Both the position numbers and the translations under genes were made by a program. A stretch of DNA of 64,000 nt from Chloroflexus sp. Y-396-1. GTDB taxonomy: Bacteria; Chloroflexota; Chloroflexia; Chloroflexales; Chloroflexaceae. The number at the start of each line of letters is the position of its first letter. Position 1 is the first letter of the stretch. The DNA lies in assembly GCF_000516515.1 (NCBI RefSeq), contig NZ_KI911784.1, forward strand, positions 2,078,881 through 2,142,880. Direction: 5' to 3'. Below the pieces are notes generated by a model that saw only the letters and a list, made by a program, of their open reading frames with translations, had not been told where the DNA came from and did no database searches. This document shows positions 1 to 9,385 of this stretch, piece after piece.

Positions 1-798
1 TATTGCCAGGGCATTGATGGCAAAGAATAGCGGAAAGAGTGGCCCCAGTGCATACTGGATTTGAAATATCTGCTGTGCTGAGGCGAGGTAAGCCTGAAGC
101 ATAGCTGCCACTGTTCCCGCCATCAGCGTATAACCGAGGGCGGTAGGATTGCGGATGACTTCGTGCAAGGCACGACTCATCCGCCTCACCGACAACGGCG
201 CCCTTCGCTGCGGTGCGAGGGTCTCTGGCTGCCGTATCCCAAACCAGATCAGTGATACAACGCCTATCCCTAGCAGAAAGACGAAGATGGTTCGCCACGC
301 GGCAACAAGTAGGATGGCCTGTCCCAATGCCGGGGCAATGATTGGTACTACGATGAATACGACCATCATAAATGACATCATGCGCGCCATTTCCCGTCCG
401 GTAAAGCGGTCGCGGATCAGCGCGATAGAAACACCACGTGGTCCGGCTACACCTAATCCTTGTAGGAGACGCCCGGCTAACATCATAGGGAAATTGACCG
501 CCAGAATCGTTAACAACGAACCTAGCCCAAAGACAGCATACCCCAGGTAGATCGCCGGTTTGCGTCCGGTGCTATCTGAAAGCGGGCCATATACCAGTTG
601 ACCAATCGCTAATCCTGCAAACACCATTGTGACCACCAGTTGGTTGGCGTTTGCGTGTGGCGAACCGAGGTCGGTGCCAATATCGGTTAGGGCAGGAAGC
701 ATTAAGTCGATGGATAGGGCAACCAATGATGTCATAAGCGCCATCATTGCAATGAATTCGCCAATGTGCGGCCCAGATTCTGGTTTGGGTGATGCCAT
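1..798 (-). CDS. Bcr/CflA-type drug efflux MFS transporter (3' end outside window)
   Basis: Reading frame from ATG at 798 to the window edge (266 codons, no stop), so the C-terminal third is missing. The product is an inner-membrane major facilitator of the Bcr/CflA drug:H+ antiporter family. Seen directly: a short N-terminus, six or seven hydrophobic helices, the loop 2-3 motif A around residues 70-82 (GPLSDSTGRKP), and the motif LLQGLGVAGPRGVSIALIRD near residue 120, typical of this family. An AAGGA-like ribosome site lies upstream of the ATG. A promoter with an overlapping palindrome precedes it, so the gene may be inducible. The substrate cannot be told from sequence. Confidence 0.85.
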   Translation of the reverse strand, partial: MASPKPESGPHIGEFIAMMALMTSLVALSIDLMLPALTDIGTDLGSPHANANQLVVTMVFAGLAIGQLVYGPLSDSTGRKPAIYLGYAVFGLGSLLTILAVNFPMMLAGRLLQGLGVAGPRGVSIALIRDRFTGREMARMMSFMMVVFIVVPIIAPALGQAILLVAAWRTIFVFLLGIGVVSLIWFGIRQPETLAPQRRAPLSVRRMSRALHEVIRNPTALGYTLMAGTVAAMLQAYLASAQQIFQIQYALGPLFPLFFAINALAI

Positions 799-833
799 AA
801 TCGAGAGTTCCTTTGCTTTGCTTCTTTTCGAGC

Positions 834-862
834 ATTATCACATTTGTTCGTGATTTTGACAA
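834..862 (-). promoter_or_regulatory. Sigma-70-like promoter of the Bcr/CflA gene
   Basis: On the minus strand, -35 TTGTCA (857-862) and -10 GATAAT (834-839) are separated by 17 bp. The predicted start is about 30 bp before the ATG at 798. Confidence 0.55.
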
Positions 863-867
863 GTCAA
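856..867. promoter_or_regulatory. Palindrome TTGAC-AA-GTCAA over the -35 box
   Basis: Perfect 5-bp arms with a 2-bp centre overlap the -35 hexamer of the exporter promoter, a usual position for a MarR/TetR-type operator. No regulator gene is adjacent within the window. Confidence 0.35.
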
Positions 868-980
868 TTATTGGTTTGTCATTTGTCGTCAACCAAGATG
901 AGGATAACGGGCATCACGTTGGCTTTTCGGCCATTGGCATACCTCAGCCACACTGTGTTCCAACGAAACAGAAATGACTC

Positions 981-1173
<193 letters not shown>

Positions 1174-1274
1174 CTCCCAGAAATGTTTTGGATGGACTGG
1201 AAGTCACTAGTATGGAAGGAGTTCTCTGGTACAATCTTCACAGCCGGGTTTACACGACTAGTCTCTGGAGTCTT

Positions 1275-1739
1275 ATGTCAGCAATTGAAATTGTTCGTGC
1301 GCAACCGCACGATGCCGCAACGCTCAAGCTTATTGCGGTAGCAGCAAAAAGTCACTGGGGTTATCCCGAACATCTTATTGCCGAATGGGCAGCTTCACCG
1401 ATTATCTCACCGATGGACATTGCCCATTCACCGGTCTACGTAGCTTATAGCGCTCAGCAAGCGATTGGATGGTATCGGTTGCTTACGGATCGTTCACCTG
1501 CGATCCTTGAAGACCTCTGGGTTATTTCGCCGTGGATCGGTCGCGGAATTGGACGAGCGTTGTTCGAGCACTCTATTGCGTACTGTCATGCTCACGGTGT
1601 CACCCAGATGGAACTGGATGCCGATCCGAATGCTGTGGGTTTCTATCTGCGGATGGGTGGTCGGGTTATTGGCGAACGTATCTCGGAGTGGCAGCGACCG
1701 GTACCACGAATACGCTTTGATCTAGCGCCGTTGCGATAG
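1275..1739 (+). CDS. GNAT family N-acetyltransferase
   Basis: A 154-residue single-domain acetyltransferase that should transfer an acetyl group from acetyl-CoA to an unknown amine. The pyrophosphate-binding loop is visible as IGRGIGRA after the beta-4 strand LEDLWVISP, and the C-terminal part has the usual AVGFYLRMGG segment. ATG 1275 is chosen because TGGAG lies 5-6 bases upstream and the fold begins at once (IEIVRAQPHD). The frame stays open back to 993, but that extension runs through the MITE-like repeat and is not credible as protein. The neighbours give no hint of substrate. Confidence 0.8.
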   Translation: MSAIEIVRAQPHDAATLKLIAVAAKSHWGYPEHLIAEWAASPIISPMDIAHSPVYVAYSAQQAIGWYRLLTDRSPAILEDLWVISPWIGRGIGRALFEHSIAYCHAHGVTQMELDADPNAVGFYLRMGGRVIGERISEWQRPVPRIRFDLAPLR

Positions 1740-1822
1740 CGTTCGCTCAGGTTGGGGGCGTCTTGGTCGGGATGGGCAAGTGTACTAGGAACCTTATGCG
1801 TCACGGCAAGGCAATGTTCTTC

Positions 1823-2512
1823 TCATTTCCCGAAAATCAGGTTGAGCAAGGGGCGTGTATGCGGCAATGGTTCCGGATCGGCGTACAGCCGTTCGAGATC
1901 GGCAAATGTATCAACATCGTACCACGGCGCAAGCAGGGTAGTACGCAGACCGAGTTGTTCGGCGATAACCAGCGTATCGTGCAATACCGTGGGTGTACTC
2001 ATAACAACGTTGGTGAACAGGGTCGGTATTGGTCGACGTAAGCCCACCAGATAGTAGCCGCCATCATCGGCTGGCCCTAACACCAGATCGACGCTGTTCG
2101 TGAGAGCGGCAAAGGCCTCTTCAATGTATGCCCTAGGGAGTGTCGGGCTATCACTTCCAATGATGACGATTGCCGGCGCGCCTTCGTCGAAGAGATCGGT
2201 GGTGATAGTAGCGAGCCTTGCGCTCAGATCAATACCACGTTGGGGACGGCGGGCAATGTCGGGGGCAAGTGCAGCAAAATAATCGCCAGCCGTGTCTGGG
2301 GTGTACGCAATGAGAGGGTGCACTGCCGGTATATGACGTAACAATTCGACCAGATCGTGCAAAAAGGCTGTATAAAGCATCACTGCCTGCTCTGGGGTCA
2401 GTGGTGGGCAAAGACGAGTTTTGACCCTCCCGACTTCAGGCCGGCGCGCCATCATCACAAGAACCGGCAAGTCATGGCGGCTCCCGTTAAATAGTACATG
2501 AGAAGGACTCAT
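1823..2512 (-). CDS. DUF2064 / TIGR04282-type GT-A glycosyltransferase
   Basis: A protein of 229 residues with the family signature: the nucleotide-binding start RRPEVGRVKTRLCP near residue 25, GSDSPTLP near residue 120, and GPADDGGYYLVGL near 145. The family has a GT-A nucleotide-sugar fold; some members are called arsenosugar biosynthesis glycosyltransferases, but the label is by association and the acceptor here is unknown. ATG 2512 is preferred over the GTG one codon upstream. The gene starts 15 bases after the VanW gene ends, so the two are probably co-transcribed. Confidence 0.75.
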   Translation of the reverse strand: MSPSHVLFNGSRHDLPVLVMMARRPEVGRVKTRLCPPLTPEQAVMLYTAFLHDLVELLRHIPAVHPLIAYTPDTAGDYFAALAPDIARRPQRGIDLSARLATITTDLFDEGAPAIVIIGSDSPTLPRAYIEEAFAALTNSVDLVLGPADDGGYYLVGLRRPIPTLFTNVVMSTPTVLHDTLVIAEQLGLRTTLLAPWYDVDTFADLERLYADPEPLPHTRPLLNLIFGK

Positions 2513-2527
2513 CACAGTTGCTGTTCT

Positions 2528-4435
2528 TCATCTCGTGCCACGAACAAAGATATTGGGCCAGGGTCGAAAGCGGGTGAAGAATAACTCACGGCGCTCTTGA
2601 CCATTGGTATCGGTCACGATTCGATAGATCGAAATATCACGACCACCGCGTGCGACATCGGTCTGGCGCAACGTACCGCGTGGTAACGATGGATCATCAA
2701 TGTACACCGGCTCACTTGGCGCTCGCACCTCGTTCGCAATGATTGGGCCTTCGATCCGCACCTCTCGCTGAGGACGGGTACCGTACAGTTGGACGACCAA
2801 TACCTGCGCTTGCTCGTCAATACTGGTCTGCATCAACAGCCAGTGACCGGTGTCGTTCACGAATTTGAGGTCTTGTACGCCGGTGAAGATGGCCGCATCG
2901 AGGCCTTGACCATCACCGTTAGGGCCGAGGCCAAAGCGGTCGTACCAACTGATGTAGAATGAATGCGCGTGACGTTCGGTTATCGGAAGGCCGGCCCAGA
3001 AAGCGGCCCGGAAAACCGTTGTACTTACCTGACACACTCCCCCGCCCCATTCGAGTTGGGTTCGATTGCCGATAATCGCGTAACCCTCGACAAAACCATT
3101 TTCCGCGTTCACTTCACCTAACTGGCGGTTGAAAGAAAATTCTTCACCCGGTGCAATGAGTACACCATTCATGCGGGCGGCGCCGACGCGAATGTTGGTA
3201 ATCCGATACGGTGCTGAACCGGCAAAACTGCTGCGTCCTTCAGCCACTAGTTCGACAATGCCAAGACTATCGAGCGTTTCGGCGGTAATTTGCGGTTCGA
3301 TCTGTTCAACCGGTAAGACGAGCGTGCGCGTTATCAGTGATGGTTGCATCAGGAGTTCGGCGATGGCTGTCACAGCATCGGCCTGGCGCAACCGTCGTCC
3401 TGCCTGACCTTCGGTAACAATACGCAGACCTCCATCGCTGAAACGCAGCCGTGGTTCAGCCGTTCCGGTATCGATGACTTGCGCTAATCCTTCCACTGCA
3501 CGGGTCAAGCGTTCGCTGTGTACCTGGATTGTCAACTGACCATTAACGGGAGTCACCTGGAGTAACTCAGCCAGACGTTCTGGTGTCCAGGTGATAGTCT
3601 GGTCTGCTACCTGTAGTTCGATCGGGCTACGCAGTAACTGCGTGGCAATCTGTTGGGCAATCACCAGATCAGTATCATCGATCAGAGGCGCGAGCTGACG
3701 AGTACGCACCACGACGGTCTGGGGTTGCAATTGCTGGATCGCCAGCAGCACATCATTCGCTGTGGCATCGATTAACAGTTGTGTACCAGGCCGACTGGGT
3801 TGACCAACGACTCGGGCATCGGCCAGGCTAAGGACAGCGTCGGTCGGCATCTGCTCAATGTGCGGAGCCAGACCTAGTAAATAACGCTGAGTCTGGGCGA
3901 GATCGACCGTCAGGCGGGGTGTCAGATCGATACCTTCGCGCCAGAGCAGCCAGAGTTCATACGCACGAGTAAACGGATCGCCGCTGCGTCCAAGGGTAAA
4001 AGCGTTATTCACGAGCTGTTCAATATCGAAGGCAACCCCCAAATCGGTAAGGGTCGGTCGCCAGCTACGGTCACGAAACGTAAGGGTTACCGGTTGCTGT
4101 TCAAATGTACGATAGCGTTGGCGCAGCTCGATGATTAAATCGGCGCGCGAATAACCGCCAACCGATTCACCCCGTATCGAAACCCCCGGCAAGATGATGT
4201 CAGGGTAGATGACATCAACAGCGTAGATGACACCGAAGGGAAACGCGACAGCGCAAAAACTCACGATCACGAACCATACCCGTAGTGGTGTACGTCGCCG
4301 GTGACGTACTGGTCGGCGCGTTCGCGGTCGTCGTGGCTCTTCCGAAGAACGTTCGTCGTCGGCAGGGGCGACGCCTTGCCTGACGCGGCGGCGATAGATA
4401 GGTCCGTATTCCTGATAATAGCGATCGTTCGGCAT
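2528..4435 (-). CDS. VanW family cell-envelope protein
   Basis: A 635-residue protein. The N-terminus is cytoplasmic and very Arg-rich (residues 15-50), followed by one membrane segment (about 52-75) and a large outer part. Outside are two regions resembling the PG_binding_4 module (roughly 85-200 and 250-350) and then a VanW domain (about 405-540) with the recognisable stretches APGEEFSFN, WGGGVCQVSTT and HAHSFY. VanW proteins are linked to cell-wall or envelope biology, but their biochemical role is unsettled. In a phylum whose envelope is unusual, a peptidoglycan-binding anchor is a fair guess. A good promoter lies 36-64 bases upstream. Confidence 0.8.
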   Translation of the reverse strand: MPNDRYYQEYGPIYRRRVRQGVAPADDERSSEEPRRPRTRRPVRHRRRTPLRVWFVIVSFCAVAFPFGVIYAVDVIYPDIILPGVSIRGESVGGYSRADLIIELRQRYRTFEQQPVTLTFRDRSWRPTLTDLGVAFDIEQLVNNAFTLGRSGDPFTRAYELWLLWREGIDLTPRLTVDLAQTQRYLLGLAPHIEQMPTDAVLSLADARVVGQPSRPGTQLLIDATANDVLLAIQQLQPQTVVVRTRQLAPLIDDTDLVIAQQIATQLLRSPIELQVADQTITWTPERLAELLQVTPVNGQLTIQVHSERLTRAVEGLAQVIDTGTAEPRLRFSDGGLRIVTEGQAGRRLRQADAVTAIAELLMQPSLITRTLVLPVEQIEPQITAETLDSLGIVELVAEGRSSFAGSAPYRITNIRVGAARMNGVLIAPGEEFSFNRQLGEVNAENGFVEGYAIIGNRTQLEWGGGVCQVSTTVFRAAFWAGLPITERHAHSFYISWYDRFGLGPNGDGQGLDAAIFTGVQDLKFVNDTGHWLLMQTSIDEQAQVLVVQLYGTRPQREVRIEGPIIANEVRAPSEPVYIDDPSLPRGTLRQTDVARGGRDISIYRIVTDTNGQERRELFFTRFRPWPNIFVRGTR

Positions 4436-4470
4436 AGGATTGTGTACACGGCTCGTTGTGAGACACGGCC

Positions 4471-4499
4471 ATTGTACAAAATCCTGCTCATTACGACAA
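4471..4499 (-). promoter_or_regulatory. Promoter of the VanW gene
   Basis: Minus strand -35 TTGTCG (4494-4499), 17-bp spacer, -10 TACAAT (4471-4476). It is back to back with the tRNA promoter: the two -35 boxes are only 9 bp apart. Confidence 0.55.
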
Positions 4500-4508
4500 G
4501 TGACCAGT

Positions 4509-4537
4509 TTGACAATTTGCCGAGGTTGTTGTATATT
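4509..4537 (+). promoter_or_regulatory. Promoter of tRNA-Lys
   Basis: -35 TTGACA (4509-4514), exactly 17 bp, -10 TATATT (4532-4537). The expected start point (4543-4545) coincides with the first base of the tRNA at 4544. Confidence 0.7.
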
Positions 4538-4543
4538 TTCATC

Positions 4544-4619
4544 GGGCCTCTAGCTCAATTGGCAGAGCAGTTGACTCTTAATCAATCGGTTGTGGGTTCG
4601 AGTCCCACGGGGCCCACCA
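4544..4619 (+). tRNA. tRNA-Lys (anticodon CTT)
   Basis: A complete cloverleaf can be folded: a 7-bp acceptor stem (GGGCCTC with GGGGCCC), a D arm with GCTC/GAGC, an anticodon stem with loop CTCTTAA giving anticodon CTT, a T arm GTGGG-TTCGAGT-CCCAC, discriminator A at 4616, and an encoded CCA at 4617-4619. A terminator follows. It decodes AAG. Confidence 0.96.
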
Positions 4620-4624
4620 CTATG

Positions 4625-4649
4625 ACACCGGTGCAAAACCGGTGTTTTT
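4625..4649 (+). terminator. Rho-independent terminator after tRNA-Lys
   Basis: Perfect 8-bp stem ACACCGGT / ACCGGTGT with loop GCAAA, followed by five T residues. It starts six bases after the CCA end. Confidence 0.85.
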
Positions 4650-4768
4650 GATTCAAGCAGTGACTTTGAACCGGGTTGCGCTGCGCCTGGATGCACAATA
4701 AGACGCCGATGAGCAACTGCGCCACGGCGTCTCAATCTGTACAAACCGCTGTTCGGTGAGGTTCGTTC

Positions 4769-7225
4769 CTAATCAACCAGGGTCGCAATCGTTACGCCAT
4801 CGCCACCGTCGCGACCACCGCTACTAAACGAGGCCACCAGCGGATGACTGGCAAGAAGTTCACGTACAACCTGTCGTAAGGCACCGGTACCTTTGCCGTG
4901 AATCAAACGGACTTGATGCAAACCGGCGAGATAAGCGTCGTTGAGATAGCGATCCAGGCGTGTACTTACTTCCGACGCCCGCCAGCCTCGTATGTCAAAG
5001 GTCATCGATACGTCGGTCGGCACGGGAAGCTGAACGTCTCGCTGCGATGGCGTAAAGCGTTGATCAGTTGCAGACTGTCCCTTGGCAGGTTTCAATTCGT
5101 TGCAGTTGACGGTCATGCGGAAGCCGCCTACCTGCACGGTAGCCGTGTTGTCTTCCTCGTCGATGGCAACGATCTCGCCGCTTAGCCCGATTGAAGTGAC
5201 ATGTACTACATCGCCAACGCGAAGTGGTCGTTCGGTTAGCGGTGGCGCTACTGGCGTTGCCTGCTGACGCAGGTGATCTATCGCCTTCTGCGCCTGCTCA
5301 GCCGTAGCCGCCAGCCGTTTCTCTGCCTCTTCCAGCCACTGACGTGACAGGTTTACGGTACGGAACTCTTCGCGTAACCGCCGTAATTGCTGTCGTACCT
5401 CGCGCAGTTCAGCTTCAATCTCTTGACGTACAGCAGCGAGCGCCGCTTCGCGTTCGGCAGCAAAGGCCTGTTGTTCAGCAGCCAACCGATCACGATAGCG
5501 CTCGGCGTCGATCCGTAATTCTTCGGCGCGTTGCAGTGCGGCAGCAGTAGCGGCCCGTTCACGCTGGATCCCGGCCAGCAAGTCTTCAACCTGTGCCTCT
5601 TTGCGATCAATGTATGACCGAGCCTGTTCAATGAGTACCGGGTCTAGCCCTAACCGTGCTGCAATTGCCAGCGCGTTTGAACGACCAGGGATGCCGATGT
5701 TCAATCGATAGGTGGGCGCTAGGGTTTCGACATCAAACTCAACCGAGGCGTTCTGAACGCCCGGCGTGGTATACGCAAAGGCCTTTAATTCGGCATAGTG
5801 TGTGGTCGCAATGCCCAACACACCTAATTCAAGAAGGCGACCAATGATCGCTCGCGCCAGGGCAGCACCTTCAACCGGATCGGTACCAGCGCCTAGCTCG
5901 TCGAAGAGCACCAGTGCTGCTGGTCGATGACTCTCGAACAGTTGATGATCGTCACTGATGACCGTTTCCTGTTGGGCAGCCGCCAATGTGTTCAGCACAC
6001 GAATGATATTTGCCATATGCGACGAGAAGGTACTAAGACTCTGTTCGATGCTCTGCTCGTCGCCAATGTCGGCAAAAATGTATTGAAAGACCGGCAACCG
6101 TGACGGTTGCGCCGCAGGTATCTGCATACCGGCTTGTGCCATGAGCGCCAGCAAGCCGGTTGTCTTCAGTGCCACGGTTTTCCCACCGGTATTAGGGCCG
6201 GTGATCAGCAACAATGAGAACTCACCTCCCAGCCAGAGATCGATTGGTACGACCTTCTCAGCGGGGAGCAATGGATGGCGGGCGCCAGTTAGGTACAACG
6301 GCGGCTCGGTAGATGGTGGGTTATCGGGTCGCCAGTCTACGATCTGCGGGGCAGTACTGTTCGTAGCAATCGCATAACGAGCCAATGCAAAAGCCAGATC
6401 GATCTTTGCCAGCGTATCAACTGTGCTACTAATCACACTGGCTGCTGCACCAACCTGCTCTGATAAAGTCGCCAGGATACGCTGCACCTCTTCGGCTTCA
6501 GCCGACTGCAATTCACGCCAGCGGTTATTCAATTCAACAATGGCTAGCGGCTCGATGTAGAGCGTAGCCCCCGACCCCGACTGATCGTGTACCAGGCCGC
6601 GTACTTCACGGCGATGGCTGGCTTTCACCGGAATCACATAGCGACCGTTGCGTACCGTGATAATTGGTTCCTGAAGCGCACTGGCCAGGGCACTGGAATG
6701 GATCATACTTTGCAGCCGCTCTTGCAAACGGTTAAAAGCGACGCGGACTTCCTGGCGTAACCGAGCAAGCGTAGGACTGGCGCTATCCACAACCTGACCA
6801 TCCTCGTCGATAGCGCGCTCAATCGCGTCGATCAACGATGGCAATGGCGGTAGGGTGTGAGCCAGATCGATCAGAAGGGGAAAGCGTGCATCGAGGCGAC
6901 TTAACCGTTGACGGATCAACGCTGCACTCTGCAAGGTTGTTGCCACTTCACGCAGGGTTGTTCCGTCAAGAATACCGCCACGGGCAGCGTGAAGTGCTGC
7001 CCGTCGCACATCGCGGGCACCACCGATGCTCAACTCTGACCACTCTTCTAGCAACAAACGGGCCTCAGCCGTAAGCGCCTGCCGTCGGCGGACTTCAGCC
7101 AGATCGGTGGCCGGAGTCAGACTTAAGGCCAGTTCACGCGAGGCCGAAAAAGCGGTATATTGCGCTAGACGGTTGCGTATAACGTCGAACTCAAGTGTGA
7201 TGAGCGTAGATTCCGGGATCGACAT
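4769..7225 (-). CDS. mutS2: MutS2 family DNA-binding ATPase/endonuclease
   Basis: A full-length MutS2 of 818 residues. Seen: the N-terminal core (LEFDVIRNRL), the GHD.QSGSGATLY-like clamp segment VHDQSGSGATLYIEP, Walker A GPNTGGKT (about residues 343-350), Walker B LVLFDELGAGTDP, the TTHY motif, a long charged coiled coil (about 530-650), a KOW-like beta region, and a C-terminal Smr domain (last 80 residues) with FDIRG and HGKGTG. MutS2 acts on branched DNA or collided ribosomes depending on species, not in classical mismatch repair. The family start LxTLEFD argues for ATG 7225 rather than 7291; neither has a strong ribosome site. It follows cvpA, a common pairing. Confidence 0.93.
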   Translation of the reverse strand: MSIPESTLITLEFDVIRNRLAQYTAFSASRELALSLTPATDLAEVRRRQALTAEARLLLEEWSELSIGGARDVRRAALHAARGGILDGTTLREVATTLQSAALIRQRLSRLDARFPLLIDLAHTLPPLPSLIDAIERAIDEDGQVVDSASPTLARLRQEVRVAFNRLQERLQSMIHSSALASALQEPIITVRNGRYVIPVKASHRREVRGLVHDQSGSGATLYIEPLAIVELNNRWRELQSAEAEEVQRILATLSEQVGAAASVISSTVDTLAKIDLAFALARYAIATNSTAPQIVDWRPDNPPSTEPPLYLTGARHPLLPAEKVVPIDLWLGGEFSLLLITGPNTGGKTVALKTTGLLALMAQAGMQIPAAQPSRLPVFQYIFADIGDEQSIEQSLSTFSSHMANIIRVLNTLAAAQQETVISDDHQLFESHRPAALVLFDELGAGTDPVEGAALARAIIGRLLELGVLGIATTHYAELKAFAYTTPGVQNASVEFDVETLAPTYRLNIGIPGRSNALAIAARLGLDPVLIEQARSYIDRKEAQVEDLLAGIQRERAATAAALQRAEELRIDAERYRDRLAAEQQAFAAEREAALAAVRQEIEAELREVRQQLRRLREEFRTVNLSRQWLEEAEKRLAATAEQAQKAIDHLRQQATPVAPPLTERPLRVGDVVHVTSIGLSGEIVAIDEEDNTATVQVGGFRMTVNCNELKPAKGQSATDQRFTPSQRDVQLPVPTDVSMTFDIRGWRASEVSTRLDRYLNDAYLAGLHQVRLIHGKGTGALRQVVRELLASHPLVASFSSGGRDGGDGVTIATLVD

Positions 7226-7306
7226 ACCAACACTCGTACCTGTAAGATGTTGTTCCGCTTCCAGACTAAACCGATAGCGGATGTCTGCCATCGGGCTACA
7301 GGTGGA

Positions 7307-7858
7307 TCATTGAACTTGAAAGATGATACGTGCGGCGTCGGGCAAGAAAGGATCGATGAGTTCATACAGACCGGGTAAGACAGCGTTGGCAAAGAAGCGC
7401 AACATGAGTGATGTGCCAATTTGTCCGCCTAGCCATCGTGTAATCGGGTAGTCAATATTGGCAAAACCACGCACAATAAACAGATTCCAGAGCAGTACTG
7501 CCGATAATCCCAGAATCATGCCGCCGATAATGACACCCAATGCTGTACCAACGATGCGGTCTACCATTTCGAGATGGTGTGGCGTATGTACATACCGAAA
7601 ACTATATACACCGACCCATGTCAGCACGATAAAACTGAATAGATGGATGAGGGCAAAGGCAACGTACTGACTGACGAAACGCTGTCCACCCAGTTCACGG
7701 ACGAAGATGTCGGCCAGACTTTGATAGTAGAGGCTGGCTAATACGGTACCGAGGTAGAACGCGAGAATAACAATGATTAGTCGGATCGTGCCCTGAAAGA
7801 ATCCTACGGCCAATGCGCCGAAGAAGAGCACAACAAAAAGGAGATCGATGACGTTCAT
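7307..7858 (-). CDS. CvpA family membrane protein
   Basis: A 183-residue protein with four hydrophobic helices. It begins NVIDLLFVVLFFGALAVGFF, the usual CvpA opening, and contains the loop DRIVGTALGVIIGGMILG near residues 100-118. In other bacteria CvpA is needed for colicin V production and bile-salt tolerance; its exact activity is unknown. A GGGAG ribosome site sits 9 bases before the ATG. mutS2 follows directly, so they probably form a two-gene unit. Confidence 0.85.
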   Translation of the reverse strand: MNVIDLLFVVLFFGALAVGFFQGTIRLIIVILAFYLGTVLASLYYQSLADIFVRELGGQRFVSQYVAFALIHLFSFIVLTWVGVYSFRYVHTPHHLEMVDRIVGTALGVIIGGMILGLSAVLLWNLFIVRGFANIDYPITRWLGGQIGTSLMLRFFANAVLPGLYELIDPFLPDAARIIFQVQ

Positions 7859-7917
7859 GTTAATTTCTCCCGGCGCTCATACTAGTTGCCAGTTTTTCAG
7901 TATAAACCTGCAAGCCG

Positions 7918-7923
7918 ATTATA
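7918..7923 (-). promoter_or_regulatory. Candidate -10 box of cvpA-mutS2
   Basis: A consensus TATAAT on the minus strand 60 bases before the cvpA ATG. No good -35 hexamer is seen at the proper distance, so this is tentative. Confidence 0.3.
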
Positions 7924-8023
7924 GCATATCGTTCTGACAGGGATGAGCCGTCGCATATCGTCGTTGTGCTTTCATTGCTGAATGCCTGTTGGCAGCAGCC
8001 TTTTGTGAAATGAGGTTTCATGT

Positions 8024-9385
8024 ATGACCGGCACCAATCCTACAATCGTGACAGCAACCTCTGGTGTGCAGGTTGCGCCCGCCGAGACCACACAGACTAC
8101 CGTATCACCCCAACCACTCTCACCCTCCGAAGTGCAGCGAGGTTTGCTCCTGTCGATCTGGGAAGGAGCAGTTGCGAATATCCACATCAGCATTACCGGT
8201 GCAATTGGTGGAAGCGTCTTCCTGAGTGGGTTTGCCCTTTTGTTGGGAGCCAACAATTTTCAGATCGGTCTGCTGGGTGCTTTGCCGTTTATCGGTCAAT
8301 TGATGCAGTTTCTCAGCGCATACCTCGAAGTCCGTTTTGTGAGTCGGCGGGCAATTGTGCTTTTTTCGGCACTGGCCGGCCGATCAATCTGGGCGTTGCT
8401 GCTCTGTCTGCCATTTACCGGTTGGTCGGTGGAATGGCAGCTTGCGGTGTTCTTCATCGCCTTGGGTTGTTCTTACGGGCTGAACGGCATGGCCGGGAAT
8501 GCCTGGCTAAGTTGGATGAGCGATCTGGTGCCGCCGGATCAACGAGGACGCTATTTTGGCCTGCGCAATACTGTGGCAGGAATCAGTGCGATGGCGAGCG
8601 TCTACTGCGCAGGGTTGATCCTGGATTATTTTCGTGTTCAGGGTGCCGCCGCCCAAGGGTATGCCGTGATCTTCGGGATTGCCGTATTGGCCGCCTTTGG
8701 TGCAGCGCTGCTTATTGCGCGTCAGCCTGAACCGCCGCTCACGCCGGCCTCCTGGAGTGGAATCGGCTCATTCCTGTTTGATCCACTCCGTGACACGGCG
8801 TTTCGGCGTTTTACCATCCTGGCTACTGGTTGGTCATTGGTAACCGGGATCGCGGCTCCTTTCTTTAACGCCTACGGTTTGACAACGCTTCAGCTTGATT
8901 TCTCACTGCTGGCATTGACCGGAATCGTGACCAGTGCGGTTGCGCTCGTTTTTTCACCGCTTGTCGGGTGGTTGATGGATCGCTACGGGTACCGACGGGT
9001 CGTCACTGCTTGTGTGTTGGGGACGGTGCCGCTACCGTTGGGATGGGTTCTCTCGACGCCGGATAACATTGTGCCACTCTGGTTCACTTCGGTCTTTTCC
9101 GGAGTCTTCTGGCCGGGAGTCAACCAGGGATTGAGTAATCTGCTCATGGCGCGAGCGCCGGCTGCTCAGCGGGGAATTGCTGTGGCGATCTTCAGCCTCC
9201 TCACCGGCTTGGGGACACTTATCGCCGCACTGGTTGGTGGTGTGTTGGGGCAGGCGATGACCGGTACGTTGCTCAGTGTGGGGCCACTACTGATAAAGGA
9301 CCTGGCGATCTTGTTTGTTGGCACGATGCTCGGTCGCATTGTGATGGTGGGCGCTTTCTGGAGGATTTTGGCTGACAACGAGTAG
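8024..9385 (+). CDS. MFS transporter of unknown substrate
   Basis: A 453-residue integral membrane protein with twelve predicted helices after a 40-residue Thr/Pro-rich cytoplasmic tail. The loop 2-3 region (EVRFVSRRAIVL, about residues 104-115) and the matching loop 8-9 motif GWLMDRYGYRRVV (about 311-323) identify the major facilitator superfamily. The segment SWMSDLVPPDQRGRYFGLRN after helix 5 is typical of uncharacterised MFS proteins in Chloroflexi and Actinobacteria. GAGG lies 7-10 bases before the ATG at 8024; another ATG at 8020 is in a different frame. The gene stands alone. Confidence 0.8.
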   Translation: MTGTNPTIVTATSGVQVAPAETTQTTVSPQPLSPSEVQRGLLLSIWEGAVANIHISITGAIGGSVFLSGFALLLGANNFQIGLLGALPFIGQLMQFLSAYLEVRFVSRRAIVLFSALAGRSIWALLLCLPFTGWSVEWQLAVFFIALGCSYGLNGMAGNAWLSWMSDLVPPDQRGRYFGLRNTVAGISAMASVYCAGLILDYFRVQGAAAQGYAVIFGIAVLAAFGAALLIARQPEPPLTPASWSGIGSFLFDPLRDTAFRRFTILATGWSLVTGIAAPFFNAYGLTTLQLDFSLLALTGIVTSAVALVFSPLVGWLMDRYGYRRVVTACVLGTVPLPLGWVLSTPDNIVPLWFTSVFSGVFWPGVNQGLSNLLMARAPAAQRGIAVAIFSLLTGLGTLIAALVGGVLGQAMTGTLLSVGPLLIKDLAILFVGTMLGRIVMVGAFWRILADNE

